Below are positions 12,193 through 23,828 of a stretch of 64,000 nt of DNA, piece by piece; position 1 is the stretch's first letter, and every line of letters starts with the position of its first letter. Location: assembly GCA_014621425.1 (NCBI GenBank), contig JAANBB010000014.1, forward strand, positions 1 to 64,000, given 5' to 3'. This DNA is from Cylindrodendrum hubeiense. Taxonomy: Eukaryota; Ascomycota; Sordariomycetes; Hypocreales; Nectriaceae. The notes below the pieces were generated by a model, which saw nothing but the letters and a program-made list of their open reading frames with translations, had not been told where the DNA came from and searched no databases. Position numbers and translations under genes: made by a program.

Positions 12193-13155
12193 ATGACTTC
12201 AGCAATCGCAAAGTTCTTTACGCAGAAGATCCTGGGAGAGACGCTCTCAAACAAGTTTGGAACAGAGGTGAGTAGCGCTTACATTCGTCGTCGCGAATCT
12301 GCCAAGCATTTACTGACAGCCTGCAGGATCCATACTTTGAGCATGTGCCCGCGACTCGACTCAACGGAACGCCAAGCGGAAAACTCAAGAAGCGCAAGAA
12401 GGCGTTGCCACCGGGCCTCTCTGAGCACGATGCCAAGATTTTGACCAAGGTCAAGCGACGGGCATACCGTCTGGACCTTTCCCTCTTCAACTGCTGCGGT
12501 ATTCAATTCGGATGGAGCAGTGCTATCGGCCTGGTCCCTGCGTAAGTCATTCACCATCATTCCCGTCCGTCAAGCAGAGCAATAGCTAATTTGGACATGC
12601 AGTATTGGCGACGTTCTGGATGCCTTGATGGCCCTGATCGTCTTGAAGACGTGTAACCAGATCGAGGGCGGACTCCCAGCTTCCCTCAAAGCCAGGATGA
12701 TGGCCAACATCGTATTCGACTTCTTCGTGGGCCTGGTTCCGTTCGTTGGCGACGTCGTCGATGCCCTCTTCCGCGCAAACACGCGGAATGCAGCCCTCCT
12801 GGAGGCGTACCTGCGAGAGCAAGGAAAGAATAATCTGCGCAAGAGTGGACAGCCTCTACCGGCAATAGATCCCAGCGACCCAGACGAGTTCGATCGAATG
12901 CAATCAGACACTCCGCCAGAGTACACCTCGCAGGCCCCGTCTCGACACGAAGCTATGTCGGACCGGCCGCACCGCAGCCGCAGCCGCGACGACCGCGAAG
13001 AGCGAGTGCCCAGCGAGCCGGAACCGGCTCGGGTGCGCAGCGACCGGGGATTCTTTGGCCGAAGCAAGGCCCGGCCACACGATGTGGAAACGGGCGAGGG
13101 CAGATCCGGCTCGCGGAGCAATCCCAAGTCATCGTCTCGCAGGGAACGGCGCTAG
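12193..13155 (+). CDS. DUF4112 family membrane protein
   Basis: Conserved fungal protein of unknown function with a DUF4112 core. Exons 12193-12267, 12327-12541 and 12603-13155 give 280 residues; donors are GTGAGT and GTAAGT, and all phases agree. The core has two hydrophobic segments, GWSSAIGLVPAIGDVLDAL and MANIVFDFFVGLVPFVGD, each carrying the family pattern P-x-x-GD-x-x-DAL. A conserved LNG..KKRKKALPPGLSEHDAKIL precedes the core. The last ~110 residues are Arg/Ser/Glu-rich and probably disordered. The protein is probably an integral membrane protein. Reaction and partners are unknown. Confidence 0.85.
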
Positions 13156-13869
13156 CCAGCGGATATTCGGATTTAGAAGACGGTCAAGGTATGCGTGCAG
13201 AGCGCGTGCAGAGTGCATGACGGATGACGGAGGACTACTGGTAGAAGATGCTGGCCAGGGCGGGCCCTGGTGAGTCAACAATGGGCCGAGCGACTGATTT
13301 CCTATAATGACCCATGGCGTCGAAACGAGCCTGGAATGTATCATGTCCACATGTTTGTAAGAAGTACCAAGCAATGTCTCTTTAGGTAGCTACTTTATGT
13401 ACGTGCGAAAATCGACACGAGTTTAATGGGAAGTGAGTGGCAAGAGTGGGGACTGACGCGTCTGCATGGACCCGTGTGAAACTGCCCAGAGAAAGATCTG
13501 ATAAGTTTGCTTGGCATTGATCGACCCAGTGACCGCCTGAAGGCTCAGTTCAGCTCATTTCAACCCTGGCTTTTGCCCCAATGTTACTATGCCCCAGTGC
13601 CCCCCAGTGCCCCAGTGCGCCATAGGTTACGCCTTGGAGTCGTCCGGGGAACAGCCTCTGGCGGCATCGTCATTTCGGTCGAGGCCGATCACGACGCCGC
13701 TCGAGCCTCGGAACACGCCTCTTTGTTCCACCATGGGGATGGGGGCCTGGAGTGCGGGAAAGCGTACGGAGCAGCGAGCACCTAATATTCCCCGTCCGAG
13801 ATGCTGCTCCGATGCTCTCTCCGAACCCCACCGAAAATGGCAGAGCCGCCTGCAGCCATGCCCACTTGT

Positions 13870-13899
13870 NTCCNNCNGNACGCNNNNNNNGNNNGCANN
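13870..13899. other. ambiguous-base patch (N interspersed)
   Basis: Undetermined bases alternate with called ones over about 30 positions. This looks like a low-quality consensus and not a scaffold gap of fixed length. Confidence 0.95.
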
Positions 13900-14114
13900 G
13901 TTGGGCAATTAGGGTCTGCTTTGCTGATTGATAAAAGCTGTCCATGACGTCTGGTCTGACCAAGCCTGATTCAGCAGGTCCAACCAAGGCAGCCCGACCC
14001 ATGTCGATACAATGTCTGTACCATGGCTGTACCAGGGCTGTACCATGCTTGTGCCACCGTCCCCATCCGTCGCTCGTCCCCACGGAGCAGAAAAAAGCTA
14101 GCGAAGCGAGCTGA

Positions 14115-14130
14115 ACGCGTCTTTACGCGT
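14115..14130. promoter_or_regulatory. two tandem MCB boxes (ACGCGT)
   Basis: ACGCGT occurs at 14115-14120 and 14125-14130, 10 bp apart, about 400 bp upstream of the RNR small-subunit ATG. In yeasts MBF binds ACGCGT and drives G1/S transcription of ribonucleotide reductase and other DNA-synthesis genes. Binding in this organism is inferred. Confidence 0.6.
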
Positions 14131-14318
14131 TCCGCACCTGCTGTACGTGCTGTACCTGCTTCCCATCCCGGTGGCTGGTCGCCCGGTGGATGCCCCTAGA
14201 GACACTGGCGCTGGCGCCGCCCCGAAAGACACCGAATGGTACCGGCCTCCCCTTGTCCGCCCAGCATCTGGCCCGTCTCATTGGCCTGGCTTCCCTGTCA
14301 ACCAAGAACACGCTGCGA

Positions 14319-14324
14319 CGCGTT
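14319..14324. promoter_or_regulatory. third upstream MCB box (ACGCGT)
   Basis: A further ACGCGT about 200 bp upstream of the RNR small-subunit start, close to a CACGTG E-box-like word near 14332. Confidence 0.5.
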
Positions 14325-14520
14325 CCGAACCACGTGACAGCGCATCACTGCCTGTACAAAAGCCCATCCTCCTCAGCTCATACCGGGACTGCCCCATCCC
14401 CTCACCACCGCGTCCGCAACTCCCTTTCCACGCTCAATCCAACACAAGACATAGTCAACTTGTGTCTTTGCTTTGTTCGTCTTGCCATCATCCTCACAAA
14501 CCAACATATCCCACATCACA

Positions 14521-15967
14521 ATGGCTGCGCAAATCACCCCTTCGAAGCAGGTCAGTTACTTCTCCCACCCCGGTCCGGCACGCGGCTTCCCGTCACCGCC
14601 TCTCCCAACTGTATGCCATTGAGTACTAACATCCCCTCGACAGGCCGCTTCCGCCATGGAGAACTTCAAGATCGATTCTCCCGTCAAGAAGCTCAACTTC
14701 AACGCGTCAGACAAGGAGAACCAACCCCTTGACGAGTCCAACATCGCCGCCCTGGCCGACAGCATGGATGCCAAGCAGAAGCCTGTCGATGTCACCAACA
14801 AGGAGAAGACTGTCGTTGCTCCCGCTACCAAGCCTGAGGAGATCGACGAGCCCATCCTGCAGGAGAACCCCCAGCGCTTCGTTCTCATGCCCATCAAGTA
14901 CCACGAGGTATGTGACGCGTCGGTCACGCGTAAAGTGGCTCCCCCGCAGTGAACATCCTTGCTAACTTCCATCTAGATCTGGCAGATGTACAAGAAGGCT
15001 GAAGCCTCTTTCTGGACTGCCGAGGAGATTGACATGTCCAAGGATCTCCACGACTGGAACAACCGTCTGACAGCCGACGAGCAGTTCTTCGTCTCTCACA
15101 TCCTGGCTTTCTTCGCCGCGTCTGATGGTATCGTCAACGAGAACCTCGTTGAGCGATTCAGCAGCGAGGTCCAGATCCCCGAGGCTCGTTTCTTCTACGG
15201 CTTCCAGATCATGATGGAGAACATCCACTCCGAGACTTACTCTCTGCTCATCGACACCTACATCAAGGAGCCTGCCCAGCGCACCTACCTCTTCAACGCC
15301 ATTGAGACCAGTATGTTCCACAATCTCGCATTGTCCCATGCATAAACGCTAATTTTCTCCAGTTCCCTGCATCCGAAAGAAGGCCGACTGGGCCCTCAAG
15401 TGGATCCAGGACAAGGACTCGTCCTTTGCCCAGCGTCTTGTTGCCTTTGCTGCTGTCGAGGGTATCTTCTTCAGTGGTGCCTTTGCCTCCATCTTCTGGC
15501 TCAAGAAGCGTGGTCTCATGCCTGGCCTGACCTTCTCCAACGAGCTGATCTCTCGTGATGAGGGCATGCACACCGACTTCGCCTGCCTGCTCCACTCTCA
15601 CTTGAAGGGTCGCGCAAGCAAGAAGGTCATTGAGGACATCATCACCGATGCTGTCACCATTGAGAAGGAGTTCCTCACTGAGGCTCTGCCCTGCGCTCTG
15701 CTAGGCATGAACTCTGATCTCATGAAGCAGTACATTGAGTTCGTCGCCGATCGTCTCCTTGTCGCTCTTGGCAACGAGAAGGTCTACAAGTCGACCAACC
15801 CCTTCGACTTCATGGAGAACATCTCCCTTGGCGGCAAGACCAACTTCTTTGAGAAGCGCGTCGGTGACTACCAGAAGGCTGGTGTCCTGAACAGCACCAA
15901 GAAGACCGACGAGGAGCCCCCCAAGGGCGAGAACGGCGGTGACTTCACCTTCGATGATGACTTCTAA
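14521..15967 (+). CDS. rnr2: ribonucleoside-diphosphate reductase small subunit
   Basis: Class Ia RNR beta subunit, which carries the diiron-tyrosyl radical cofactor and with the large subunit makes dNTPs. Exons 14521-14550, 14644-14907, 14977-15310 and 15363-15967 give 410 residues, the usual length for fungal R2. Core motifs include [51 protein letters not shown] (metal ligands and the radical Tyr region), [20 protein letters not shown] and [12 protein letters not shown]. The C-terminus ends in an acidic FTFDDDF, the tail that docks on the large subunit. The first exon encodes only ten residues. ACGCGT boxes occur upstream, in exon 2 (14702) and in intron 2 (14915 and 14926), which fits cell-cycle control. 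Confidence 0.96.
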
Positions 15968-16483
15968 ACTCGATGCCCCCGTTCAACCCTGCACACATCA
16001 CGGGAGGCCATCGGGCCAGCTACATGCACATACCCACATATACCCTTTTTTTCCTTTTGTAACTGTACATGCAGAGAGCCTCGGGGCAATGATCTTTGGC
16101 TGAGGCCGACGGAGGCTACATGCCATGGTCATGATCATGTTTGGGTTCCGGGAATTGGATTTCTCCGACAGATAACAGGCGTTGAGGGATTGCATTTTGG
16201 TGGGGAGGAAAAGAGCATTGACGTTTATAATATTGAGATGGATTGACGATGTTACTGTATTGCTCAGAAGAGCCCATGCGAGAATTGATATTGATTGTAT
16301 CAGAGCCTCAAACTTGTCTGATTCCGATTCCATTGATTGACCTGACCAGTGACGTGAAATGTGGCGCTGGGCGTAATTTGCTCATTCCCTGTATCTGTCC
16401 GTGTATAAATTCCGACCCCCAAAGCTACCCTGCTCATTTCGGGAATCTTTACAGACCCTCTACAGCCTCCTCAAGACGGCTTC
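15968..16483. other. convergent intergenic stretch
   Basis: 3' flank of rnr2 facing the end of a small minus-strand frame. AT-rich around 16200-16330. No gene seen. Confidence 0.45.
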
Positions 16484-16729
16484 TCATTTCTTTCCCTTCT
16501 TCTTCTTCTTGCCTCCGCCACCTGCTTGTTGAGGCTGCTGCTGTTGCGGGGGTTGTGAGGCGGGGGCCGCCGACTTCTGGTCGTCGGCATCGGGGGCATC
16601 GAGCATAGGCTCCTCGGCGGGCTCTGGGACGGCGGCCATGCTGCGACCGAGGCGGCCAAGGGAGGCGCCGATCAGACGGGAGACCTCGGCGGCCTTGGTG
16701 GTGCGGTACTTGAGGGTGGCGCCGCTCAC
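16484..16729 (-). CDS. small Lys-tailed hypothetical protein, C-terminal exon
   Basis: An open frame with strong coding character encodes about 81 residues: VSGATLKYRTTKAAEVSRL, then GRLGRSMAAVPEPAEE, a Gln/Pro run, and a C-terminus of GGGGKKKKKGKK. The first codon of the stretch given here is GTG, and a stop lies 40 nt further upstream, so the true N-terminus must come from an upstream exon I could not place (perhaps the ATG at 17030, MGRGFN). The family was not recognised. The opposite strand is also open and GC-rich, so a shadow of the neighbouring transcription-factor gene cannot be excluded. Confidence 0.4.
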   Translation of the reverse strand: MSGATLKYRTTKAAEVSRLIGASLGRLGRSMAAVPEPAEEPMLDAPDADDQKSAAPASQPPQQQQPQQAGGGGKKKKKGKK

Positions 16730-17130
16730 GGGGTCGCCTCCGAAATTTTTCGTGGTCCTCGTCGTCGTTCAGCCCCAGCCCCCAGCCCGTCCAACGCGCC
16801 GAGCATCCCCGAATCGTCGACGGCCCAGCAGCTGCAGCACCCGACCGGGCCTGAGCCAGGGCGGGCGGTTGGCGCCTGGCCCACGCCACGCCACAACCGT
16901 ACCCTGCTCTGCCTGGCCGCTCTGGTTTGCTCTTGGCTTGCTCTGCCTTGCCATGCTGCTTGCTGCTTTGCCTGTGCGCATAAGCCCGAGCCGAGCCCCT
17001 CGTGCCACTCACGTTGAATCCCCTCCCCATCTGCCGCCGCCTTGTTGCGCGCGCTCCTTGCCTCTGCTTGCGCCGGACTTGTTCTGCCGGTTGAGAATGC
17101 TTGTGCTAACCCTGTCGCCCCGCCTCCCAG
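16730..17130. other. GC-rich gap, possible upstream exons of either neighbour
   Basis: All frames are partly open because of high GC. A Ser/Pro/Gln-rich plus-strand stretch near 16760-16850 (SPSNAPSIPESSTAQQLQ) could belong to the transcription factor, and a minus-strand ATG at 17030 followed by GTGAGT could belong to the small gene. Neither is proven. Confidence 0.35.
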
Positions 17131-19263
17131 ACTGACCCCCGAGCTCATCGCCGAATGTGAGCGTGTCGTTTCCAAGACGTTCCCCGCCTGTGTCGCGTTC
17201 CACAAGCCCTCGTTTGTCCAGCAGCTCAAGAGCGCGTCTCTGGATGCCGCCCTCGTCTACGGCCTGTTGACCTGCGCCGCTCGGTACGTTCAATTCCCGG
17301 TTCTCCATTCCGCATTCCCCGTCCACTTGCCAGATCAAGCCCCCCACACTTGTTCATTTCCCTATGCCGAATGAATGTGTTGCTTGTGCGCTCATTTCCC
17401 GCACCCTCGCTCAATCGCCCGCCCGCCCGGCTTGTGGATCCACACCGATCGGTGCCACCGTCACCGACGGCGGGGGCGCTGCGCTGGCTCAAACGCTACG
17501 CCTCGATTCAGCCCCGTGCCCCGTGACCCGGACTTGAGCCGAAGATTCCCGAATTCGCTCGTCTCCGATCCCGCTCCGTTACGGCCTTGCCCATTTGAAA
17601 CTGTCTGAGATGTGCTTCAAGTGGCCGTTTGCTAATTCGCAACTTCTACAGGAGCTCGCCCAGCCTCATCCGCCGGTATGGGGGCCCGACCGCGGCTGCC
17701 GAGACCTTTGCCGCCAAGGCGATTGCGCTGATCAACCAGAACCTCGACCATCCCAATCTCGTTGATATCCAAGCTCTGTGCTTGATCATCATCCACGAGT
17801 GGGGTTCCCGCAATGCCGTCCGCGCTTACATCTACCTGGGCCAGGCTGCCCGCATGGTTCAGATGTACCGTATTCTTAACAGCCATCACTCATCTCCAGA
17901 TGCCGACCAGTTCCTGCGAGACGAGTCGCTGCGACGCACCATCTGGCTGATCTACATCCTGGACTGCCTGTTGACGAGCACCCCCGGACGCTACCCTGCC
18001 CTTAGCGCCCACGATACCTCGGACGTGTCCCTGCCATGCTCCGATATCAACTTTGCCTTTGGCAACGCCGTCTTCGTTAAGACTCTTCGCCAGCAGCTCG
18101 ACCCCACCGCTGTGCCTCCTGGCCAGACTCCTTCCGCCGAGATTGGCGAGTTCGGTTACATCGTCCTAGCCTCTACCATCTGGCGCGATGTCGTCGGCAT
18201 GCTTACCACGACGACCCTCACCAGCTTCCGTGAGGAGGACTGCTCTGACCTCATCACCAAGATCGAGGGCCTTCGAGCGGCGCTGCCTATGCAGTTCGTC
18301 GACAAGCCTGGTCAGATCAATCTCCACATGACTATGGGATCTGGCTACACCTTTGCCATGCTTCACTGCCTCCTCCACTGCGCTACCGTCTTTGTCCACC
18401 GCCGGCGTCTTCTCCAGGAGGTCACTGCTCCTAACTTTAACCTGGAGACATTCCGCCTGAACCCGCGTTGCCACGACATCGTCGACCGCCTCTTTACCTC
18501 TTGCCATGGGATAATCTCCCTGCTGACTGCTGTCGAAGCTGGTTCTGAGAAGGACCATATCCCCTGCTTCCCCATCTTCATGCTCTTCTCTTCCTTCACC
18601 TCGAGTGCCACCGTTGCGTACCTGTCTCTCAAGGGTCTTACTCCTCCCAACGCGGTCGAGACAGCCGCCCACATTGTCAAGGACGGTCTTCGCTTCATGA
18701 ACGACGGCACCGAAAACTGGCCGCTGATGGGCAGCTGGCTCCGACACCTGACTGTGATGCAGCGTGTCTTGAACAACGACGCCGGTATAACCACAAGCTC
18801 GATTCGACACAGCTCTGCCTCCCATGGCCCCTCCAGCGGCATCAAGGATGAGATCTCCTCCAACGCGGACACCAACCCCGACGCCATGGACTACGACCAA
18901 CAGACCACTGGTGGCAGTGTTTCTGGACAGGCCGCAGTCCGGTCCGTCTCCGAGTCGGTCCGCGAGGACAGCGAGCCCCCTGCTGCCATTCCCCGACGAC
19001 CTGGCGTCACCACTATCAACGGTGGCTCGGGTGGTATTTCCACGCCGACAACCGTGTCGCCTCCTCCGGGCAGTGCCCCTCACACGTCGCTGCACGTGCA
19101 CGAAACCAAGCAGCAGAGTCCCGATATGTCGAATGGCATGGTGGCATCACAGGATGGCCAGACTACCAGTCAAGACATGACTGCGCCTGAGCTGTGCCAG
19201 GCCTTTGAGCGACAGCTGCTTGATCTTGATGACCTTGCTGCTTTCATGGGTGGCGGTGTCTAA
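17131..19263 (+). CDS. fungal-specific transcription factor domain (MHR) protein, N-terminus unresolved
   Basis: Nuclear regulator of the fungal_trans (MHR) superfamily. Two exons are clear: one ending at 17283 (LTPELIAECERVVSKTFPAC) and 17652-19263. The intron between them, 17284-17651, is 368 nt, long for this window; donor is GTACGT and acceptor TACAG, with phases matching (AAR-SSPSLIRRYGG). The MHR core includes DIQALCLIIIHEWG, AYIYLGQAARMVQMYRIL and RRTIWLIYILDCLLTS. The C-terminal ~160 residues are Ser/Pro/Gly-rich and end in an acidic-hydrophobic QLLDLDDLAAFMGGGV, a plausible activation domain. No CxxCx6C zinc cluster is visible between 16449 and 17131, so the protein is either an MHR-only form or lacks an exon I could not find. 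The upstream limit given is the exon edge and does not mark a start codon. Confidence 0.75.
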
Positions 19264-22117
19264 AGAAACGGTGTCCCGACAGTAAAGGGAGAGATGTTTT
19301 TGGGACTTGGGCGTCCAGTGAATCTAGCGGGATAATGAGGAGTCGGGTGCCGTTTTCTGTTTCTGTTTTTGACGAAGCGACAAAAACATGAGGAATGACG
19401 AAACGGAGATATTGTGTTTGTGAGGAGGGATATAACAATGAAGAAGCATGAGCGAGAGATGTGATGTGTAGGATTATTTATCACGGGGGATAACCGATAT
19501 ACCCTGGGTCGGGGGCGTTGGGGGTGGGAATGTTTAGTTTGGTGCCAGACATGGCAACCGGTACAAGACAGCATCAAGACAATCTTTGCTTTCCCTCTTG
19601 CGAGGGGGCTGTATCAAATGCCAGGCTCATTTTGACTGTGACTCTGTAACGTGGATGTATGAGGAATGTGTGAGGATTGTGTGAGGAATGTTGTAATATA
19701 GAGTTGTTTGCGGAGGATGTGATGGGCAGGGTCGTGTTAGTCAACAGTTGGCAGGTCTATTTTCGGGGCATGCTGATCACGAGCCGCCAGTCATCAGCCC
19801 CAAAGAATCACAACGGCCCGTTGTGGGGACGACGGATATAGCTTTAGGTTCCAGCTTGGAGATCCGGACTTAGAAGAGGCTCATTGCCGCGGATATGTGA
19901 CGATGGCGTCGCTTGAAGACGCGGACGGACGGCGACGAGCAACAACTACGAAGGAGTTACCGAGGATACGGGTCGGAAATCAGAGTGACAGATCAAATGA
20001 TACATTGCAAAGATGGAGATAAGCAAGCGAAAGACCGTACGATCTCACAGGATCTCACAGGGGTGAGAAAATTGTGGTTCTCACGAGGCAGATGTGGAGG
20101 TTCGGGGGTTCGGCGAGAGGCCAGGGTTGCGATGACGGAGAGACAGTGCGGAACCGCGACGCAGCGGGTTCCCACTTTTTCCTTTTTCATAGATTTCTCG
20201 AATGAAAGGTTGGGCTGGTTGGTCTTGCATCATCGGAGAGTTTTGTGTCTTCTAGAAGCTTGGCGGAAGAGAAACAAGCTTCGTTTGGGTTAGGGTGCTG
20301 ATGCAGCGGTGGGAAAGCTACGCCAAAGTGTCGGGCGGTTCATGTAGTGGATGGTGTGGCGGGATGAGCACACGGGACATGATGACGAAGCTGGGGAAGG
20401 TTCCGTTCGTGCGGAGATGTTCCTGGGGATTCAAGGTTGTTTGGCCATGGCGCGAGTGTGCATGGTACGGGGATGGCTGCTGGGGAGCTTTTCTGATGGG
20501 TCGTGGAGATGACGAGGATGTGGGTGTGGAGTAGCGACGACGATGCGACGGCGACTCAACGAGAAAATCATGCCTACTAACTCGCGAAAGGAAGGTCGAG
20601 CACTGCTGTCGATCTACCTCGGGCTCACTCGAGTCAATCACAGCCAGGATGTCGCGAGGCACAAAGCATCTCCCGTCCCGGTGACCAGTGACGGTGACGT
20701 GCGACGCTGACAGCGATGTAAGTTTGTCGCAAACAGAAAAAAAGGCCCCAAGAGCACCCACCCGGAGATGCCGCATTGCCGATATATCCAGAAAATGGCC
20801 CCGCCTCCCGCGTCGCTCCCCTGCCGAGACAGGGATGGTCCCGGCCGAGGACCGCCGCGACGGAGCTTGGGTGCCGGGAATGGTGGGCACCTGGGGACTG
20901 TCGTGTGGAAGGATGGGCGCCTTGAGGTGGGATTTTTGGGTGCGAGATTAGGTAGAGCGTTTGAGTGTGTGGAGAGAGGGGGAGTATGGGGTCATGGCTT
21001 CGGCTCGCCTTTGTGGAGAGGATGAGGTGAGATGTTTGGGCGGCGTGCAGGACAGATTATGGAGGCGTGAGGGGGAGGTTTATTAGAGGGGAAGTTTTGG
21101 AGAGAGGTGAGGAGGCTTCATGATGTCAGCGTCAGCGTTAGAGGTTGAGCTGTCCCGTACGCAGTAGACCAGAGTCTATTGAGACATGACGCTGGTTACT
21201 CAGTCAGCCACAAAGTGTTTCTGTGACTACACGAGATCGTCCTGCCACTCCTCGGTGACAAACAATCTCCAAGCAGCCAGCCAGAGCCCGAACACGACCT
21301 CTCCTAGTGCGCTGACCAACGGCCGCCTCCAACTCTCGCGAGAGGCTCAACCCGCCAGGCCCAGCGCCATGTGACGCCGCGCAGCGGGGATCGGCACTCG
21401 ACCGGAGCATGCCATCTCAGCGCCGCTCAACGCGCACGCACGCAGCCGGCCAATCCCAGCCGCGCAGGAATGCAGCAAACGGCAAAAGCCCGACATCTGC
21501 CACGGCCCCAACGCTGCCGACACGCGCCCGAAAAGTCTCGCTCCCTCCCCCGCCATTTCCCAGCGGCGTCTGTGCGTGCCTTTGCCTGTGCGTGTCGCCT
21601 CGTCTACACGACCACCGTCTGCGCCCGCCCGTGACTCCCTGCACAGGGGGGAGGCCACGGGGGTGGCCGATGGGGGATGGACAGGAACGACGGCGCGATT
21701 GGTAGCGGCGCTGCGTATGGGGTTGATCCTGCTGCCTTCGGGGTTGGGGAAGGGCCTCGCTCGGGGGGTGGTGCGTTGGTGATGGGATCGTCGCCGTGTA
21801 AGTGGGGAGGGGGCGCGAGGGAGCGAGACGTATATCTGGCTACGCCCTCCCGCTGTTCAGGCTGGTTCTTCTGCTCATCCCATGACTCCTTGTCTTGCAT
21901 TGCAGCAAGTGTCTTGACTTGATACGTACTGCAGTAGCTTGTCTCTGTTTCATTTCAACTGTGACATCACCGCCTACCACCACCCGCACACTCGAGTGCA
22001 GCTTCGGTGATCACAACAACTCCCACAAAACAACAACCTCAATAACACCCACATACAAGCACCTCATCCTTGATACCAATAGCACCCAGCACCGCAGCTC
22101 ACAGCACGGAGCCCGCC
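19264..22117. other. 2.9-kb stretch without a supported gene
   Basis: 3' flank of the MHR factor and the long upstream region of the transporter. It has G-rich words (GAGGAATGTG repeats near 19650-19690) and many short open frames with no motif. Near 21950-22110 it becomes C/A-rich, like a 5' leader. Confidence 0.5.
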
Positions 22118-23828
22118 ATGGGTCACCATGAGTACGACACGTCGGCGCCGCACGAGGGCATGACGCCGAGCGAGTACGTAACCTCGCGCATCTCGACCCT
22201 CAAGCCGCCGATGCTGCATGTCCCGAACCCCATCAAGCTGCTGCGCATGCTGAGCGGGCAGCAGTGGGCGTTCTTCTTCGTCGCGTTCGCGGCCTGGGTA
22301 TGTCTCCCTGCCATGAGGAGCTTGGCGAAGTACTGACGGCGCTTGCAGACGTGGGATTCCTTCGACTTCTTCACCGTGTCGCTGACCGTGACCGACTTGA
22401 GCAAGGAGTTTGGCAAGTCCAAGACGGACATTACGTGGGGCATCACGCTTGTGCTCATGTTCCGGTCCATCGGCTCCATCTTGTTCGGTATCGCCAGTGA
22501 TCGATACGGACGCAAGTGGCCGTTCGTCATCAACAACATCCTGTTCATCGTGCTTGAGCTGGTACGATCCCATATCCTATACCCCACACGTCGTCGTTGC
22601 TGACCTGCTGCGTGCTCCAGGGAACCGGCTTCTGCCAGACCTACTCCCAGTTCCTCGCCTGCCGCGCCATGTTCGGCGTCGCCATGGGCGGCCTTTACGG
22701 AAACGCGGCCGCGACCGCCCTCGAGGACTGCCCCGAGGAGGCCCGAGGTCTCATCAGCGGTATCCTCCAACAAGGCGTACGCCCACACCTGACACATGTC
22801 TCGTCTACTCATTCCCCCCGCTGACCTCTTTGCCTCCAGTACGCCTTCGGATACCTCCTCTGCGCCGCCTTCGCCCGCGGCCTCGTCGACACCACCTCGC
22901 ACGGCTGGCGCCCGCTCTTCTGGTTCGGCGCCGGCCCGCCCGTGCTCTTCATCATCGCCCGCCTCATGCTCCCCGAGACGGTGGCGTACCGCGAGCGCCA
23001 GCAGGTGCGCCAGGAGGCCGGCCGGATCGCGGGCTCGTCGACGCGTCCGTCGGCAAGGTCTTCCTCAAGGAGGGCAAGGTCGCGCTGAAGCACCACTGGC
23101 TGCTGCTCAGCTACCTGGTGCTCCTCATGGCCGGCTTCAACTTCATGAGCCACGGCAGCCAGGACCTGTACCCGACCATGCTGGAGAACCAGCTCGGCTT
23201 CAGCAAGAACAAGATCACCGTCACGCAGGTCGTCGCCAACCTCGGCGCGATGCTGGGCGGCACCGTCGTGGGATTCTGCAGTCAATCAGTCGGCCGTCGG
23301 TTCAGCATCATCTGCTGCTGCATCGTCGGCGGTGCCCTGCTGTACCCATACACGTTTATCCACAAGGATGCCATTATCGCCGCAGCCTTTTTCCAGCAGT
23401 TCTGCGTCCAGGGCGCGTGGGGAGTCATCCCGATCCACCTGATGGAGCTCTCCCCCGGCGCGTTCCGCACCTTTGTCGTCGGCACGTCCTACCAGCTGGG
23501 TAATCTCGTCTCCTCCGCCTCGTCAACCATCGAGGCGCGCCTAGGCGAGAATTTCCCGCTAGAGGACAACGCTGAGGGCGAGAGCCGGTACGACTACGGC
23601 AAGGTCATCTGCATCTTCATGGGCTGCGTGTACGCGTACGTGATTGTCCTGACGCTCATCGGCCCCGAGAACCTGCGCGGCAAGTTTGACGTCGCCCACG
23701 ACTCGGATGCCCGCGAGGTTGTCGGTGCCGAGGTCCTGGAGCATGCGAGGATTGGACGGAGGGGAGACGAGGAGTCTGAGCCGCGCATCAGTGACGGTGA
23801 GAAGCCTGAGGTTTCATATTCGAAGTGA
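22118..23828 (+). CDS. Jen1-type monocarboxylate/proton symporter (MFS), with apparent frameshift
   Basis: Plasma-membrane transporter for lactate, pyruvate or related acids. Exons are 22118-22297, 22349-22561, 22621-22776 and 22840-23828. Evidence: MFS loop motif ASDRYGRKWPFVINN, about 12 hydrophobic segments, and the Jen family signature N-x-x-S/T-H-x-S/T-QD-x-x-x-T as NFMSHGSQDLYPT. The last exon is 989 nt (3n+2): the frame reading LMLPETVAYRERQQVRQE must shift near 23031-23033 to reach VGKVFLKEGKVALKHHWL. A missing G in GCGGGCTC would repair it. Alternatively a 53-nt GT-AG segment (23004-23056) could be spliced and keeps frame, but it lacks a branch site and looks coding. It is either an assembly error or a lightly damaged gene. 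Confidence 0.85.

Larger units (their letters stand above)
13156..14520. other. intergenic region with low-quality bases
   Basis: This is the 3' flank of the DUF4112 gene and the promoter of the ribonucleotide reductase gene. It contains CCCCAGTGCC tandem words near 13589-13620, an 11-bp CTGTACCATGG-type triplet repeat at about 14023-14048, an ambiguous-base patch, and MCB boxes (listed separately). No gene is supported. Confidence 0.5.

Noticed and set aside
13456..13461. Further ACGCGT word near the 3' end of the DUF4112 gene
   Set aside because: Over 1 kb from the rnr2 start and isolated, so not counted as part of the MCB cluster.
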